Shown: in pieces, positions 48,560-56,817 of the stretch
Layout: each line of letters begins with the position of its first letter
How positions within the stretch are numbered: the stretch's first letter is position 1
Origin: an uncultured Pseudomonadota bacterium
GTDB lineage: Bacteria > Pseudomonadota > Alphaproteobacteria > Rs-D84
DNA: 64,000 bases
Reading direction: 5' to 3'
Assembly: GCA_937885575.1 (NCBI GenBank)
Contig: CALABO010000014.1
Coordinates: forward strand, 1-64,000
Notes under the pieces: model-generated
Databases searched by the model: none
Told to the model about the DNA's origin: nothing
What the model saw: the letters and a program-made list of their open reading frames with translations, nothing else
Made by a program: the position numbers and the translations under genes

Positions 48560-49012
48560 ATGGCTATGACAGATCAACAGAAATTGAGAGTTGCTATTGT
48601 TGGCACGGGGGCGGCGATTGTGACAGCGTTATTGCTTTGTTGTTTTCCGCGTGGTTGCAAACGGGGGTGCAATGATTGCGATAAACCAGTCGTCGAACCG
48701 AAAAAAGATACAGTTTATGTTATCAAAAAAGATTATCATGTTGGTGGTGATATGATAAATGTCGAAGGTGACAACAATGATGTCAACTTTACCAAGGGTA
48801 ATGGTAATAATGTTTCTTCGCGTAATAGCGGAACACAAACTTGGGAACGTGCAACAAGACCGCAACCGAAAAAGGTTGTTAAAAAGACTGTTGTTCAACC
48901 GGAACCGGTAATTGAACCCAAACCAGAACCGAAACCTGAACCAAAGCCAGAGGTTGTTGAAAAACATTGCACGGTTGTTATCACATATCAAACACCTTGC
49001 AATGGTCGTTAA
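48560..49012 (+). CDS. membrane-anchored protein with Pro-Glu-Lys repeats
   Basis: A 150-residue protein. One hydrophobic helix (about residues 10-28) is followed by a Cys-rich junction (CCFPRGCKRGCNDC), a domain around residues 55-85 (YHVGGDMINVEGDNNDVNF), and a PEPKPEPKPE repeat before the C-terminal CTVVITYQTPCNGR. The topology suggests an inner-membrane anchor with a periplasmic tail spanning the envelope, like TonB-type linkers, but no TonB domain is seen. It starts behind AAGGAG with its own promoter and terminator. Confidence 0.75.
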   Translation: MAMTDQQKLRVAIVGTGAAIVTALLLCCFPRGCKRGCNDCDKPVVEPKKDTVYVIKKDYHVGGDMINVEGDNNDVNFTKGNGNNVSSRNSGTQTWERATRPQPKKVVKKTVVQPEPVIEPKPEPKPEPKPEVVEKHCTVVITYQTPCNGR

Positions 49013-49029
49013 TTGGTTTTAATCGTAGA

Positions 49030-49062
49030 AATACAAATCGGGGCGGGTGCCCCGATTTTTTT
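49030..49062 (+). terminator. rho-independent terminator
   Basis: AAATCGGGGC-GGGT-GCCCCGATTT with a T8 run. Confidence 0.85.
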
Positions 49063-49119
49063 TCCACTGGACACCAATGTCATTTTCTGATAAAATGGCG
49101 TGTGATACAGAGAGAATTT

Positions 49120-52100
49120 ATGAAATTCATACGCTTGGTTGTATTTGCTTTGTTTTTGTGTCCGTTTGCGGTGCATGCGGCGCCCGTGGGTGAATTTAAT
49201 GTGGCGGCGCAGTTGTTGGCCGCGGCGCGGAATGCCGATATTCGCCAGGTGCAATCGTTGGTTGCGGCGGGTGCAAATGTGAACTTTGTTGATTCAACGG
49301 GTTTGTCTTTGGTGTGCACGGCACTCATGAATAATGACCTGCGTGCGGCCCAGATTTTACAGATGTATGGTGCGGATGCATCAAAATGTGACCAGCAGAT
49401 TAGGAAATACAGGTCCCGCCGTGCGCCAGAGCGAACGGGTGGGTTGTTCGGTGGGCTGTCCACCGCCCAGGGAATGACATTGGCGGCGGCGGGTGCCGCC
49501 GTTGTTGTAGGTGGGCTTTTTTTATTGACCGATGTTTTTGATGCGGATAACGATAACGGTTACGCGGGCAGTGGTGCCGGCGGTGGTGGTTCGGGTGGCG
49601 GCGGTGGTGATACGTCGGGGACAGGGGTGCCACTGTTTGCAAATGGTTTGCCGTATGGGCCGTTGTTGCCAAATGCGGCGGCGGAAACCAAAAACTATGC
49701 GGAAAATTTGTCGTATTTTGCCCCAAGCGATACGACAAGTATTTTGTATCAGAACTTTCAATTTATGAACGAACAAGAAAATTATTTGCTGTTGATGCGG
49801 GGGTATTCGCCACTGGCGCGCGGGTATTTGGGAATGCGGACGCTGCGTGATTCGAACACATATGCGCCGCTTAGTTTAAGTGGTTATAATTTGGGCAATG
49901 ACCCGGTCGAAGGTGGGCGGCCAGTAAATGTTGCATTGATTACCGCAAATGGTATAAATGCGGCGGCGAACACATCATTGGCGGACAAGTTGGTTATATG
50001 GACAACAACAAATGGGCCTTCGTCATTAAACCCGGCAAGTAATACTATGATTTCCAGCAAGTATTATAATAATAAAGTTATAACTGGGGCGGATGCGTCG
50101 TCTGTGACTGATGATACGACGGTAGAAGATTCTAATTTTTTAAGTTTTTTCGATTTATCTAATTCGGGGACGGCGGTTTATAATGCCGCGGCCACGACCG
50201 TCGATAATGTTTTGGCCAAGATTGTTGGTGGAAATACCGCGGGATATTCAAATGCGGACTATATCGGTTTTATGCCCAATGGCCAGATGACAATTTATCG
50301 CACCGGCGGCGGAACACATATGGTTGATTTGACGAGTCCACTTAATGTGGGAACGTGTTCAATGGCCGGAACGGAACTTGCCACAGGTGATACTGTGACA
50401 TTGTTTAGTGAAGAATTGAATGTGACGGTTAATGGTTACGCGGTTACATTGTCAAATGAAACGCATACTTATCATGGCTATATGAGTGTTGGGGATACGT
50501 ATCTGTATATTGATTCAGATGGTGATGGTCGGGCGGATGGTGCCTATGTGATGAATGCGGGAACGATTTTTCAATATAAAAAGTTAGAACAGACAGATTA
50601 TTATAATTATTCTGCGATGGTGGACGCGGCAAGACGTTTTGGGGCCGATACTTCGACTGGTGGTCGTTCGGGGGTTAGTATTATCGCAAATGTTGATGTT
50701 ATTGAACCCTTGCATTTAACAAGTGCGGCGACAATCGAAACAGTGCTTTCGGCCGGCGCGGGCAGTTACGAAACGACATTTGGAAATTTGATTGCGGGCG
50801 CGTATGGGGCAACGAATACAAGTAATTTGCCACAAACAAATGCGACGTCTTTTTTTAATTCACTTGGGTCGTCATATTCGCCACTTACGATATTTTCAAC
50901 AGGCGGATTTGAAACAAATGCACAATGGTCGGATTCTCCGTTGACCGCGACATTTGAAAATGCGGCGCCGTTGGTTTATTCGAACCTTGAACATTTGTTT
51001 ATGTCGGTTGTTGCGGTGGGCGCGTCCACGGTGGGCGAAACGGGAATTGCGGCGAACACTGACACAAACACAAATCCATATCAATTGGCCCAGTGGGCGG
51101 TTAATGACCCAACCAACGGTATGACTTATTACAAGGCACGTACGTGTGGCACCGCCGGAACAGGTGGTGCGGGGATTGATCCATGGTGTTTTGCGGCGGT
51201 TGGTGTGACCGATGAAATGGCAACCGCGGCGGCGGCGGGCGCGGCCGGGGTGCTGACATCTGCGTTTTACTATATGACGCCACAGCAAATTTTTATGTTG
51301 ATGGCACTAACGGCGGATGGACCATATTTGGGGCGGCTTAGTTCCGGTCAGACACTTACGGAATCCGCACTTGTTTCGTATTTGGAATCGATGTATCAAA
51401 TGCCGGCATCGTATCAGTGGCAAATAGAACAAGGTGCGAATTATTTGGATGTGTTCAAAGAGGTCTTTGGTTACGGTGTAATAAACCTTGAACGTGCGAC
51501 AACGCCGGGAACGAATTTGTATTTTTATTCGGGTGGCGACATAGTTTCAACATCGGGCAACGCGTATTGGCGCGCGGCGACGACGACCGGTTTTCGTGGG
51601 TCGGGGGCGTTGAACCTTGGGCGTGCGGCGGTAAGTACCGCGGCATATGATGTTTTGGAAAGTGTTGATGGCACGATGCGTTTGCCGCGTATTTGGAAGA
51701 ATGATTTCGCACTTGGTGGGGACGGCCGGCACGCGCTTTATATGGGTGATGTGTTGTCGGATTTGCGGGTGCGCGCGCGTGATGATGATATGATGCGGAT
51801 TGGAAATATGTCGTTTGGTTTTATGCGTTCGGACCGTAACTATGACGATGGCATGGGCGGTGTTGATAATATGCGGTTTGAATATGCAAATGATTCTTGG
51901 AAAATCACCGCGGATTATCAGCGTTATTTGACGGACACGGAATCGCGGTTCAGTGGTGTGGCGAATCCAATTTTGGGTTTGGCATCGAATGCGGTATCGA
52001 CCGGTGCGGAATACAAATACGGCAATTTATTCTTTGGTGCACGGGCGGTTTCGGGCGCGATTACGGATGAAGGTTTGCTGGCCAACGATCCGACGATTTC

Positions 52101-52740
52101 GGCGAACTATGAACCGATGAAGTTGGGAAATTTTTCGGCGGTGCAATCAAGTGTCGGTTGGCGCGCAAAGAAATTTGGTTTAACGACAAGTTTCGGTATT
52201 GCGCATGAAAGTGATACGTTGCTTGGCGCTTTGGGCACGGGGCTGTTGGGATTGGGTGCGGCGGAAACGCAATACATTGATGCGGATGCGTATTGGAATT
52301 TAACCGATGATTTGCGGGTGCGTGCGCGTGCAACCTTTGCACACACTGTACCGGGCGTGGCGGGTGATGCGATAATTTCGCTTTCGGAATTGGATTCAAA
52401 TGCGTTTTCGGTTGGTATGGACGCACATAATTTTTCGTTCGGTGTGTCGTTACCACTCGGCGTTGTGCGTGGAAAGATGTATTATGACTATGCCGATTAT
52501 GATATCGTGACGGATGATGATGGCCGATATGATTTGGCGATTTCAAATGCCGGTGTGCGTGATATTGATTTGCGCCCCGAATCGCGCGAAGTGCGGTTTA
52601 ATGCATCATATCGTCAGAAACTTGGTGAATTTACCGATGGGGCACTTGGGTTTATATATCGTGTGAATCCTAATAATACGCGCGAATTTGGAAATGAATC
52701 CATTTTTATGATGAAGATGTCGCACCGGATTGGCATCTAA
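49120..52740 (+). CDS. ankyrin / degenerate subtilase-like autotransporter (1206 residues)
   Basis: The start is the ATG that opens a signal peptide (MKFIRLVVFALFLCPFAVHA); the longer open frame has no support. Residues about 26-95 form two ankyrin repeats (VQSLVAAGANVNFVDSTGLSLV, AAQILQMYGADASK). A hydrophobic segment (AAAGAAVVVGGLFLLT, about 120-135) and a Gly run lead to a long passenger. Parts recall subtilisin-type autotransporters: VNVALITANGI where S8 proteases have the Asp motif, a TDEMATAAAAGAAGVL segment like the GTSMAAP helix, and EVFGYGVINLERAT. The catalytic Asp and Ser are not preserved. The C-terminal 300 residues are a beta-barrel ending MSHRIGI. It may be an inactive protease scaffold displayed at the surface. 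Confidence 0.7.
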   Translation: MKFIRLVVFALFLCPFAVHAAPVGEFNVAAQLLAAARNADIRQVQSLVAAGANVNFVDSTGLSLVCTALMNNDLRAAQILQMYGADASKCDQQIRKYRSRRAPERTGGLFGGLSTAQGMTLAAAGAAVVVGGLFLLTDVFDADNDNGYAGSGAGGGGSGGGGGDTSGTGVPLFANGLPYGPLLPNAAAETKNYAENLSYFAPSDTTSILYQNFQFMNEQENYLLLMRGYSPLARGYLGMRTLRDSNTYAPLSLSGYNLGNDPVEGGRPVNVALITANGINAAANTSLADKLVIWTTTNGPSSLNPASNTMISSKYYNNKVITGADASSVTDDTTVEDSNFLSFFDLSNSGTAVYNAAATTVDNVLAKIVGGNTAGYSNADYIGFMPNGQMTIYRTGGGTHMVDLTSPLNVGTCSMAGTELATGDTVTLFSEELNVTVNGYAVTLSNETHTYHGYMSVGDTYLYIDSDGDGRADGAYVMNAGTIFQYKKLEQTDYYNYSAMVDAARRFGADTSTGGRSGVSIIANVDVIEPLHLTSAATIETVLSAGAGSYETTFGNLIAGAYGATNTSNLPQTNATSFFNSLGSSYSPLTIFSTGGFETNAQWSDSPLTATFENAAPLVYSNLEHLFMSVVAVGASTVGETGIAANTDTNTNPYQLAQWAVNDPTNGMTYYKARTCGTAGTGGAGIDPWCFAAVGVTDEMATAAAAGAAGVLTSAFYYMTPQQIFMLMALTADGPYLGRLSSGQTLTESALVSYLESMYQMPASYQWQIEQGANYLDVFKEVFGYGVINLERATTPGTNLYFYSGGDIVSTSGNAYWRAATTTGFRGSGALNLGRAAVSTAAYDVLESVDGTMRLPRIWKNDFALGGDGRHALYMGDVLSDLRVRARDDDMMRIGNMSFGFMRSDRNYDDGMGGVDNMRFEYANDSWKITADYQRYLTDTESRFSGVANPILGLASNAVSTGAEYKYGNLFFGARAVSGAITDEGLLANDPTISANYEPMKLGNFSAVQSSVGWRAKKFGLTTSFGIAHESDTLLGALGTGLLGLGAAETQYIDADAYWNLTDDLRVRARATFAHTVPGVAGDAIISLSELDSNAFSVGMDAHNFSFGVSLPLGVVRGKMYYDYADYDIVTDDDGRYDLAISNAGVRDIDLRPESREVRFNASYRQKLGEFTDGALGFIYRVNPNNTREFGNESIFMMKMSHRIGI

Positions 52741-52798
52741 TTTCTTGACATTACGATTGTGTTTTGTAAACTTTGTGGCCGTGTCAAAGGGGGTTAAA

Positions 52799-53314
52799 AT
52801 GCTTGGGGCCTGGCGGGTTCGCGAAATTGTTTCTGGATTGTCGGGCGTATTTTTTGGTGAAATAAAAAGGAAAAGGCCGTATATGTCATTGGTTAGATAT
52901 TATGTTGGAAAACTGAATTTGTTGCCACGATGGGATGCGCGGGTCGAAGATGTTTTGTCGGCGGCATTGTCGGTGTATAAAATTGAAGAAGCCAAGGATT
53001 TGCGCGGGCATAATTATTTTTATGTTGTGTTTTCTGCATCGGATTTTCGGCATGTTTTGGATGTTTCACGTGTGTTTCGTGCAAATGGAATTTTGGGAAC
53101 GCTTTGTTATAAAAATGTTGTGAATGATGCGGGAAAATTACAAGGTATGTTGGCGTTGCGTGTGCGTGACCGGAATCAGAAATTTATGCACGATGTGCAA
53201 AAGACAATTGATGATGTGACGTATTTTCGGGATACTGTGTTGCCGGAATATAACGCGGCGCACGAAAAGAAGAAATATTTAATTCCGGAATTGTTTGGAC
53301 GGTTTGGTCGCTAA
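52799..53314 (+). CDS. small protein of unknown function
   Basis: The start at MLGAWRVREIV follows AAGGGGGT; a second candidate 28 codons later (MSLVRYYVGKLNLL) also has a good AAGGAAAAGG site. The product would be 171 or 144 residues, basic, without a signal peptide. Features: YFYVVFSASDFRHVLDVSRVF and a C-terminal EKKKYLIPELFGRFGR. I recognise no domain. It is cotranscribed behind the autotransporter-like gene or independent; a terminator follows. Confidence 0.65.
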   Translation: MLGAWRVREIVSGLSGVFFGEIKRKRPYMSLVRYYVGKLNLLPRWDARVEDVLSAALSVYKIEEAKDLRGHNYFYVVFSASDFRHVLDVSRVFRANGILGTLCYKNVVNDAGKLQGMLALRVRDRNQKFMHDVQKTIDDVTYFRDTVLPEYNAAHEKKKYLIPELFGRFGR

Positions 53315-53320
53315 AATTAA

Positions 53321-53344
53321 ACGGGCGCAATTGCGCCCGGGTTT
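53321..53344 (+). terminator. terminator of the small unknown gene
   Basis: CGGGCGC-AATT-GCGCCCG followed by GGTTTTCTC. Confidence 0.65.
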
Positions 53345-53463
53345 TCTCCCCTTTCCGTGGGAAATGGGTGCCCAGTGGAACTGGGCGGGGTATGGGTTAA
53401 TCACGTTGCGGTTACCACTACCCCCCGGCCGTTCGGCCGGACCCCTTCGCCGGCGAAGGGGAA
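53345..53463. repeat. mosaic palindromic repeat copy
   Basis: Modules CCCCTTTCCGTGGGAAATGGG, GTGCCCAGTGGAACTGGGCGGGG, CCCGGCCGTTCGGCCGG and CCCCTTCGCCGGCGAAGGGG. Related to the copies before rpsL and around 24-25 kb. Confidence 0.6.
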
Positions 53464-53465
53464 TT

Positions 53466-54704
53466 TCATGACAATTTGTGGATTACCAAACCGCTGCGCA
53501 GTTTTGGTTCAAACCATGTTGTCTTTGGTGGCATAATGTTGCCGGTGTCCGCAATGTCAATGATTTGGCGCATTGTGACGGGATACAGTGCAAACGCCAC
53601 CGCCATTTCGCCACTGTCCACGCGCTTTTGCAATTCGCCAAGGCCACGGATTCCGCCGACAAAGTCGATTCTTTTACTTGTGCGTAAATCGCCAAGGTTC
53701 AATATTTTATCAAACACCAAATTCGAAAGAACCGTCACATCCAACACTCCGATTGGGTCGTTGTCGTTGTATGTGCCAGGCCGCGCGGTTAATGAATACC
53801 ATTTGCCATTCAAATACATTCCAAAGTTGTGCAATTTGTTCGGCTTGTAAATTTCCGTTCCCATTTCCACAACTTCAAATGATTTTTCCAATTCCGCAAT
53901 AAATTGTTCCGCTGAAAGTCCGTTCAAATCTTTGACCACGCGGTTATAGTCGATAACTTTTAACTGGCTTTCTGGGAAAATCACGGCAAGGAAATAGTTG
54001 TATTCTTCGTCGCCCGTGTGATTCGGATTTTGTTCACGCTTTTCCGCACCGACGCGTGCCGCCGCCGCAGTGCGATGGTGGCCGTCCGCAACATACATCG
54101 CGGGGACACTCTTAAAGATTTCGGTAATGCGCGCGTTTATCGCATCGTCACGAATGACCCAGAATTTATGACCAAAACCGTCCGCGGCGGTAAAGTCATA
54201 TTCGGGCGCATTGTTTTTCACAAAGTTTTCAACGATTTCGTTCATTTCCGCAACGTCTGGATACGCAAAGAACACCGGTTCGATGTTTGCGTTTTGAATG
54301 CGCACGTGAATCATACGGTCGTCTTCTTTATCCTTGCGCGTAAGTTCGTGCTTTTTGATTTTTCCCGTCATATAGTCGTCGACATTTGCCGCCGCAACAA
54401 GTCCGTATTGGGTGCGGCCATCCATTGTTTGGGCATAGATATAATACATTTCTTTGTCGTCTTGGACCAACCAACCGCGGTCTTGCCACAGTTTGAAATT
54501 TTCAACCGCTTTGTCATAAACGGCTTGACTGTGTTCGTCGGCAATCGGGTCAAAATCGATTTCTGGTTTAATAATATGCAACAGTGATTTTTCACCGGCC
54601 TCGGCCTTGGCCTCGGCTGAATTTAAGACGTCGTATGGACGCGACGCCACTTCGGCCGCAAATTCTTTTGGTGGGCGTACACCCGCAAATGGTTTTATTT
54701 TCAT
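53466..54704 (-). CDS. DUF1015 family protein
   Basis: A 412-residue protein matching the DUF1015 family along its length: the N-terminal KPFAGVRPPKEFAAEVASRPYDVLNSAEAK, the HELTRKDKEDDRM segment and the signature MYVADGHHRTAAA (about residue 200). The DGHHR motif resembles the ParB/sulfiredoxin-type nucleotide-binding loop, suggesting an ATP- or nucleotide-dependent activity, but the reaction in this family is unsettled. Cytoplasmic. Start behind AAGGAGTG; appears monocistronic. Confidence 0.85.
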   Translation of the reverse strand: MKIKPFAGVRPPKEFAAEVASRPYDVLNSAEAKAEAGEKSLLHIIKPEIDFDPIADEHSQAVYDKAVENFKLWQDRGWLVQDDKEMYYIYAQTMDGRTQYGLVAAANVDDYMTGKIKKHELTRKDKEDDRMIHVRIQNANIEPVFFAYPDVAEMNEIVENFVKNNAPEYDFTAADGFGHKFWVIRDDAINARITEIFKSVPAMYVADGHHRTAAAARVGAEKREQNPNHTGDEEYNYFLAVIFPESQLKVIDYNRVVKDLNGLSAEQFIAELEKSFEVVEMGTEIYKPNKLHNFGMYLNGKWYSLTARPGTYNDNDPIGVLDVTVLSNLVFDKILNLGDLRTSKRIDFVGGIRGLGELQKRVDSGEMAVAFALYPVTMRQIIDIADTGNIMPPKTTWFEPKLRSGLVIHKLS

Positions 54705-54771
54705 GAATCACTCCTTTTGTATTAAACGGTGTTGATTATAACCCTGTTTTTACAAAAGGCAAATTTAGTTT

Positions 54772-55857
54772 TTATTCCGTGTCAATCGCCACGTCAAAGA
54801 CCGTTTCGGCGCGCGCTGTATCCAATGGGTGCGATTGGAACGGTACGGTTTCAAAATCAATTGTGTTCATGTCGATACGACGAATTGTGCGGTTATACAT
54901 TGTGTGATAGTAAATTTTCCGATTCGTAATATCGGTTGCGATTGTCCACTGGGTTGCGGACGGCATGTCGAAAGTTCCCGACTTTGCCGCCTGGGTCGTG
55001 CCGAACGGAACATCAAAGTTGTTAAGGATATGAAACGCCTGTTTAATCGTGGCGGCCGCATCGGGTTGCGTTATTGAATAATTCTTGAAAAACGATGCGC
55101 GGACAAAGCGTGACGGCGATGAAAAGTCCCCGGGCAGGCCCAACAAGCCCGTTCCATGACTTAACGATTGCAATTTAATTGGCCCAAATACCGTCGGCGC
55201 GATTGTGCCAGATTGCAAATTGATATAGTTATCAAGATTCGTTAAATGCCATGTGAATTCTGGCGAATTTGCGATTGTGCCCAATGGGTTTTCATAAAAT
55301 GTTGGTATGCCATCGATAATTTCCATGACGACCACGCGCCCAGATGCTTCGGCGATGCGCCAATGAACGGTTGATGCGGTGGGGTCAATGTTTACGACGT
55401 TTACGGTGTCGATTGCGGATTTTACTTCGTCAATGCTTGAAAACGACGACAGTATCCATGATACAACCTGAAAATCCGCAAGTGTGTTGGCGTTATCGGC
55501 CGATGAATACGGCACATATTTGCCATAGTCCGGAAAATAGAATAGGGCGGCGGAAAGTCCGGCCTCGTTCGTGCCGTCAACGATGAATTCGGGCCTTTGC
55601 ATGCCAAGGCCGACAAAGCCGTATTTAGATGTGAATTTCATACCATCCTTTGACCCGTCGGGCAGTAATGATTGTTCAGTGTGGTCCCGCGGACTGATGA
55701 CGTACAGGTTATCCATTTCTGAACCCGACCAATCGACGGTGCGCGCAAGGACGAAAGATTTGTCCGCCGCGGTTAGTGTGATGCCGGTGCATGCGGTTGC
55801 ACTTTGTACGGCTGCGATTGCGATGGCAAGAATAGAAATTGTGATTTTTGTTTGCAT
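54772..55857 (-). CDS. secreted choloylglycine hydrolase / penicillin V acylase family enzyme
   Basis: A 361-residue linear-amide C-N hydrolase. The signal peptide (MQTKITIS...QSATA, 22 residues) ends exactly before Cys23, which becomes the N-terminal nucleophile. Counting from it, Arg17 and Asp20 are in FVLARTVDW, matching the catalytic scaffold, and GTNEAGLSAALFYF is the conserved substrate-pocket segment. The exported Gram-negative type is active on bile salts, penicillin V or acyl-homoserine lactones; the substrate cannot be read here. The start chosen is behind AAGAGGAA. The open frame continues upstream only through the antisense of tRNA-Gln and is not coding there. Confidence 0.9.
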   Translation of the reverse strand: MQTKITISILAIAIAAVQSATACTGITLTAADKSFVLARTVDWSGSEMDNLYVISPRDHTEQSLLPDGSKDGMKFTSKYGFVGLGMQRPEFIVDGTNEAGLSAALFYFPDYGKYVPYSSADNANTLADFQVVSWILSSFSSIDEVKSAIDTVNVVNIDPTASTVHWRIAEASGRVVVMEIIDGIPTFYENPLGTIANSPEFTWHLTNLDNYINLQSGTIAPTVFGPIKLQSLSHGTGLLGLPGDFSSPSRFVRASFFKNYSITQPDAAATIKQAFHILNNFDVPFGTTQAAKSGTFDMPSATQWTIATDITNRKIYYHTMYNRTIRRIDMNTIDFETVPFQSHPLDTARAETVFDVAIDTE

Positions 55858-55947
55858 GTTGGTTCCTCTTGGTTTGTTGTTGTAATTATATTGATTTGGT
55901 GCGATCACGACCACAGGAACGAATTCGGCACGCGCGTGAAAAATTAT

Positions 55948-55976
55948 TTGCAAAACGGAATAGGGCGGTATATAAT
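55948..55976 (+). promoter_or_regulatory. promoter of tRNA-Gln
   Basis: TTGCAA, 17-bp spacer, TATAAT, ending 9 bp before the tRNA. Confidence 0.75.
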
Positions 55977-55985
55977 TCGCTGGCC

Positions 55986-56060
55986 TTGGGGCATAGTTTA
56001 ATGGTAGAACATCGGACTCTGACTCCGCTAGTATTGGTTCGAATCCAGTTGCCCCAACCA
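55986..56060 (+). tRNA. tRNA-Gln (anticodon CTG)
   Basis: A 75-nt cloverleaf. Acceptor TGGGGCA / TGCCCCA with encoded ACCA. The anticodon stem CGGA/TCCG encloses loop CTCTGAC with anticodon CTG. T-arm GGTTCGAATCC-type. Short D-arm AGTTTAATGGTAGAACA typical of tRNA-Gln. Confidence 0.97.
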
Positions 56061-56068
56061 AGATGTGC

Positions 56069-56106
56069 AACCGTTTGATTTTTGAAGTAAATCGAACGGT
56101 TTTTTC
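56069..56106 (+). terminator. terminator after tRNA-Gln
   Basis: AACCGTT...GATTT / AAATC...AACGGTT with a 7-nt loop and a T6 run. Confidence 0.75.
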
Positions 56107-56319
56107 AAGGAAATCCAAGCTTTTTTATCAACGATGGTCGAGTTCGAAAGTATCAATTTCAAAAGTGCCCGTTTTTGGTCTGTTTTCGAACTCCGTATTA
56201 GATTTCGAGTATTTGCAGCACACCGAGACAAGTTTACGGTTGATATTTTCTTTTTTTATGCTAGTTTTTGTATTGAGATGCCCGATGCTCTTAGTGTATT
56301 TGTGTAAAAAGGTAATAAA

Positions 56320-56676
56320 ATGTGGAAATGGAAAGATACATACATCGTTAGTACGGATTGTTGGAGTCCGGCACGTGGCCCCGTGACAGAAAGAAATTGG
56401 GTAACCGTTATAATACAAAAAAATGATCCAATACCATGGTTTTTGGGTGCCAAAATAAGCTACGCCTATGATGTGTCCTCGGTTTGGGAGGGTACTATAG
56501 GAGTGAGATACCAATTCCCAATAAACATTGTAGGGGATGTTTTAAGAAAGTTGTTTATACAAAGACTAAAAAGATTGCAGGAGATGCAGTACAGAGTGGT
56601 TGCAAAGCAGGGAGGCGCTTCCAAACTGCTTTGGACATACCCATTCCCATACTACCCCCAAAAAAGGCAAAAGTAG
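56320..56676 (+). CDS. small protein of unknown function
   Basis: A 118-residue frame with AAAAAGG 8 bases before its ATG. The sequence is rich in Trp, Tyr and Arg (MWKWKDTYIVSTDCW, YPFPYYPQKRQK) with no signal peptide. It reads like a real, low-expression accessory gene and is more AT-rich than neighbours, but no homologue is recognised. A gap of about 210 bp without genes separates it from tRNA-Gln. Confidence 0.5.
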   Translation: MWKWKDTYIVSTDCWSPARGPVTERNWVTVIIQKNDPIPWFLGAKISYAYDVSSVWEGTIGVRYQFPINIVGDVLRKLFIQRLKRLQEMQYRVVAKQGGASKLLWTYPFPYYPQKRQK

Positions 56677-56817
56677 ACATATAACAATTCAGCTCGCGAA
56701 TTGCACAGATGGAATATGTGCGGTTCGTTTTTTTTCGGATAATATTCCTTTGGATAAATTTGTGTTTTGAAAAATATGTGGTAAAATTATATGCGTAGGA
56801 AAAAAAGGAGAGAAAAT

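Noticed and set aside
48967..49119. Upstream extension of the ankyrin/autotransporter gene
   Set aside because: It crosses a strong terminator, and the signal peptide with its own start codon lies after it.
55858..56118. Longer N-terminus of the choloylglycine-hydrolase-like gene
   Set aside because: That part is the antisense translation of tRNA-Gln. The signal peptide starts later, behind a good ribosome site.
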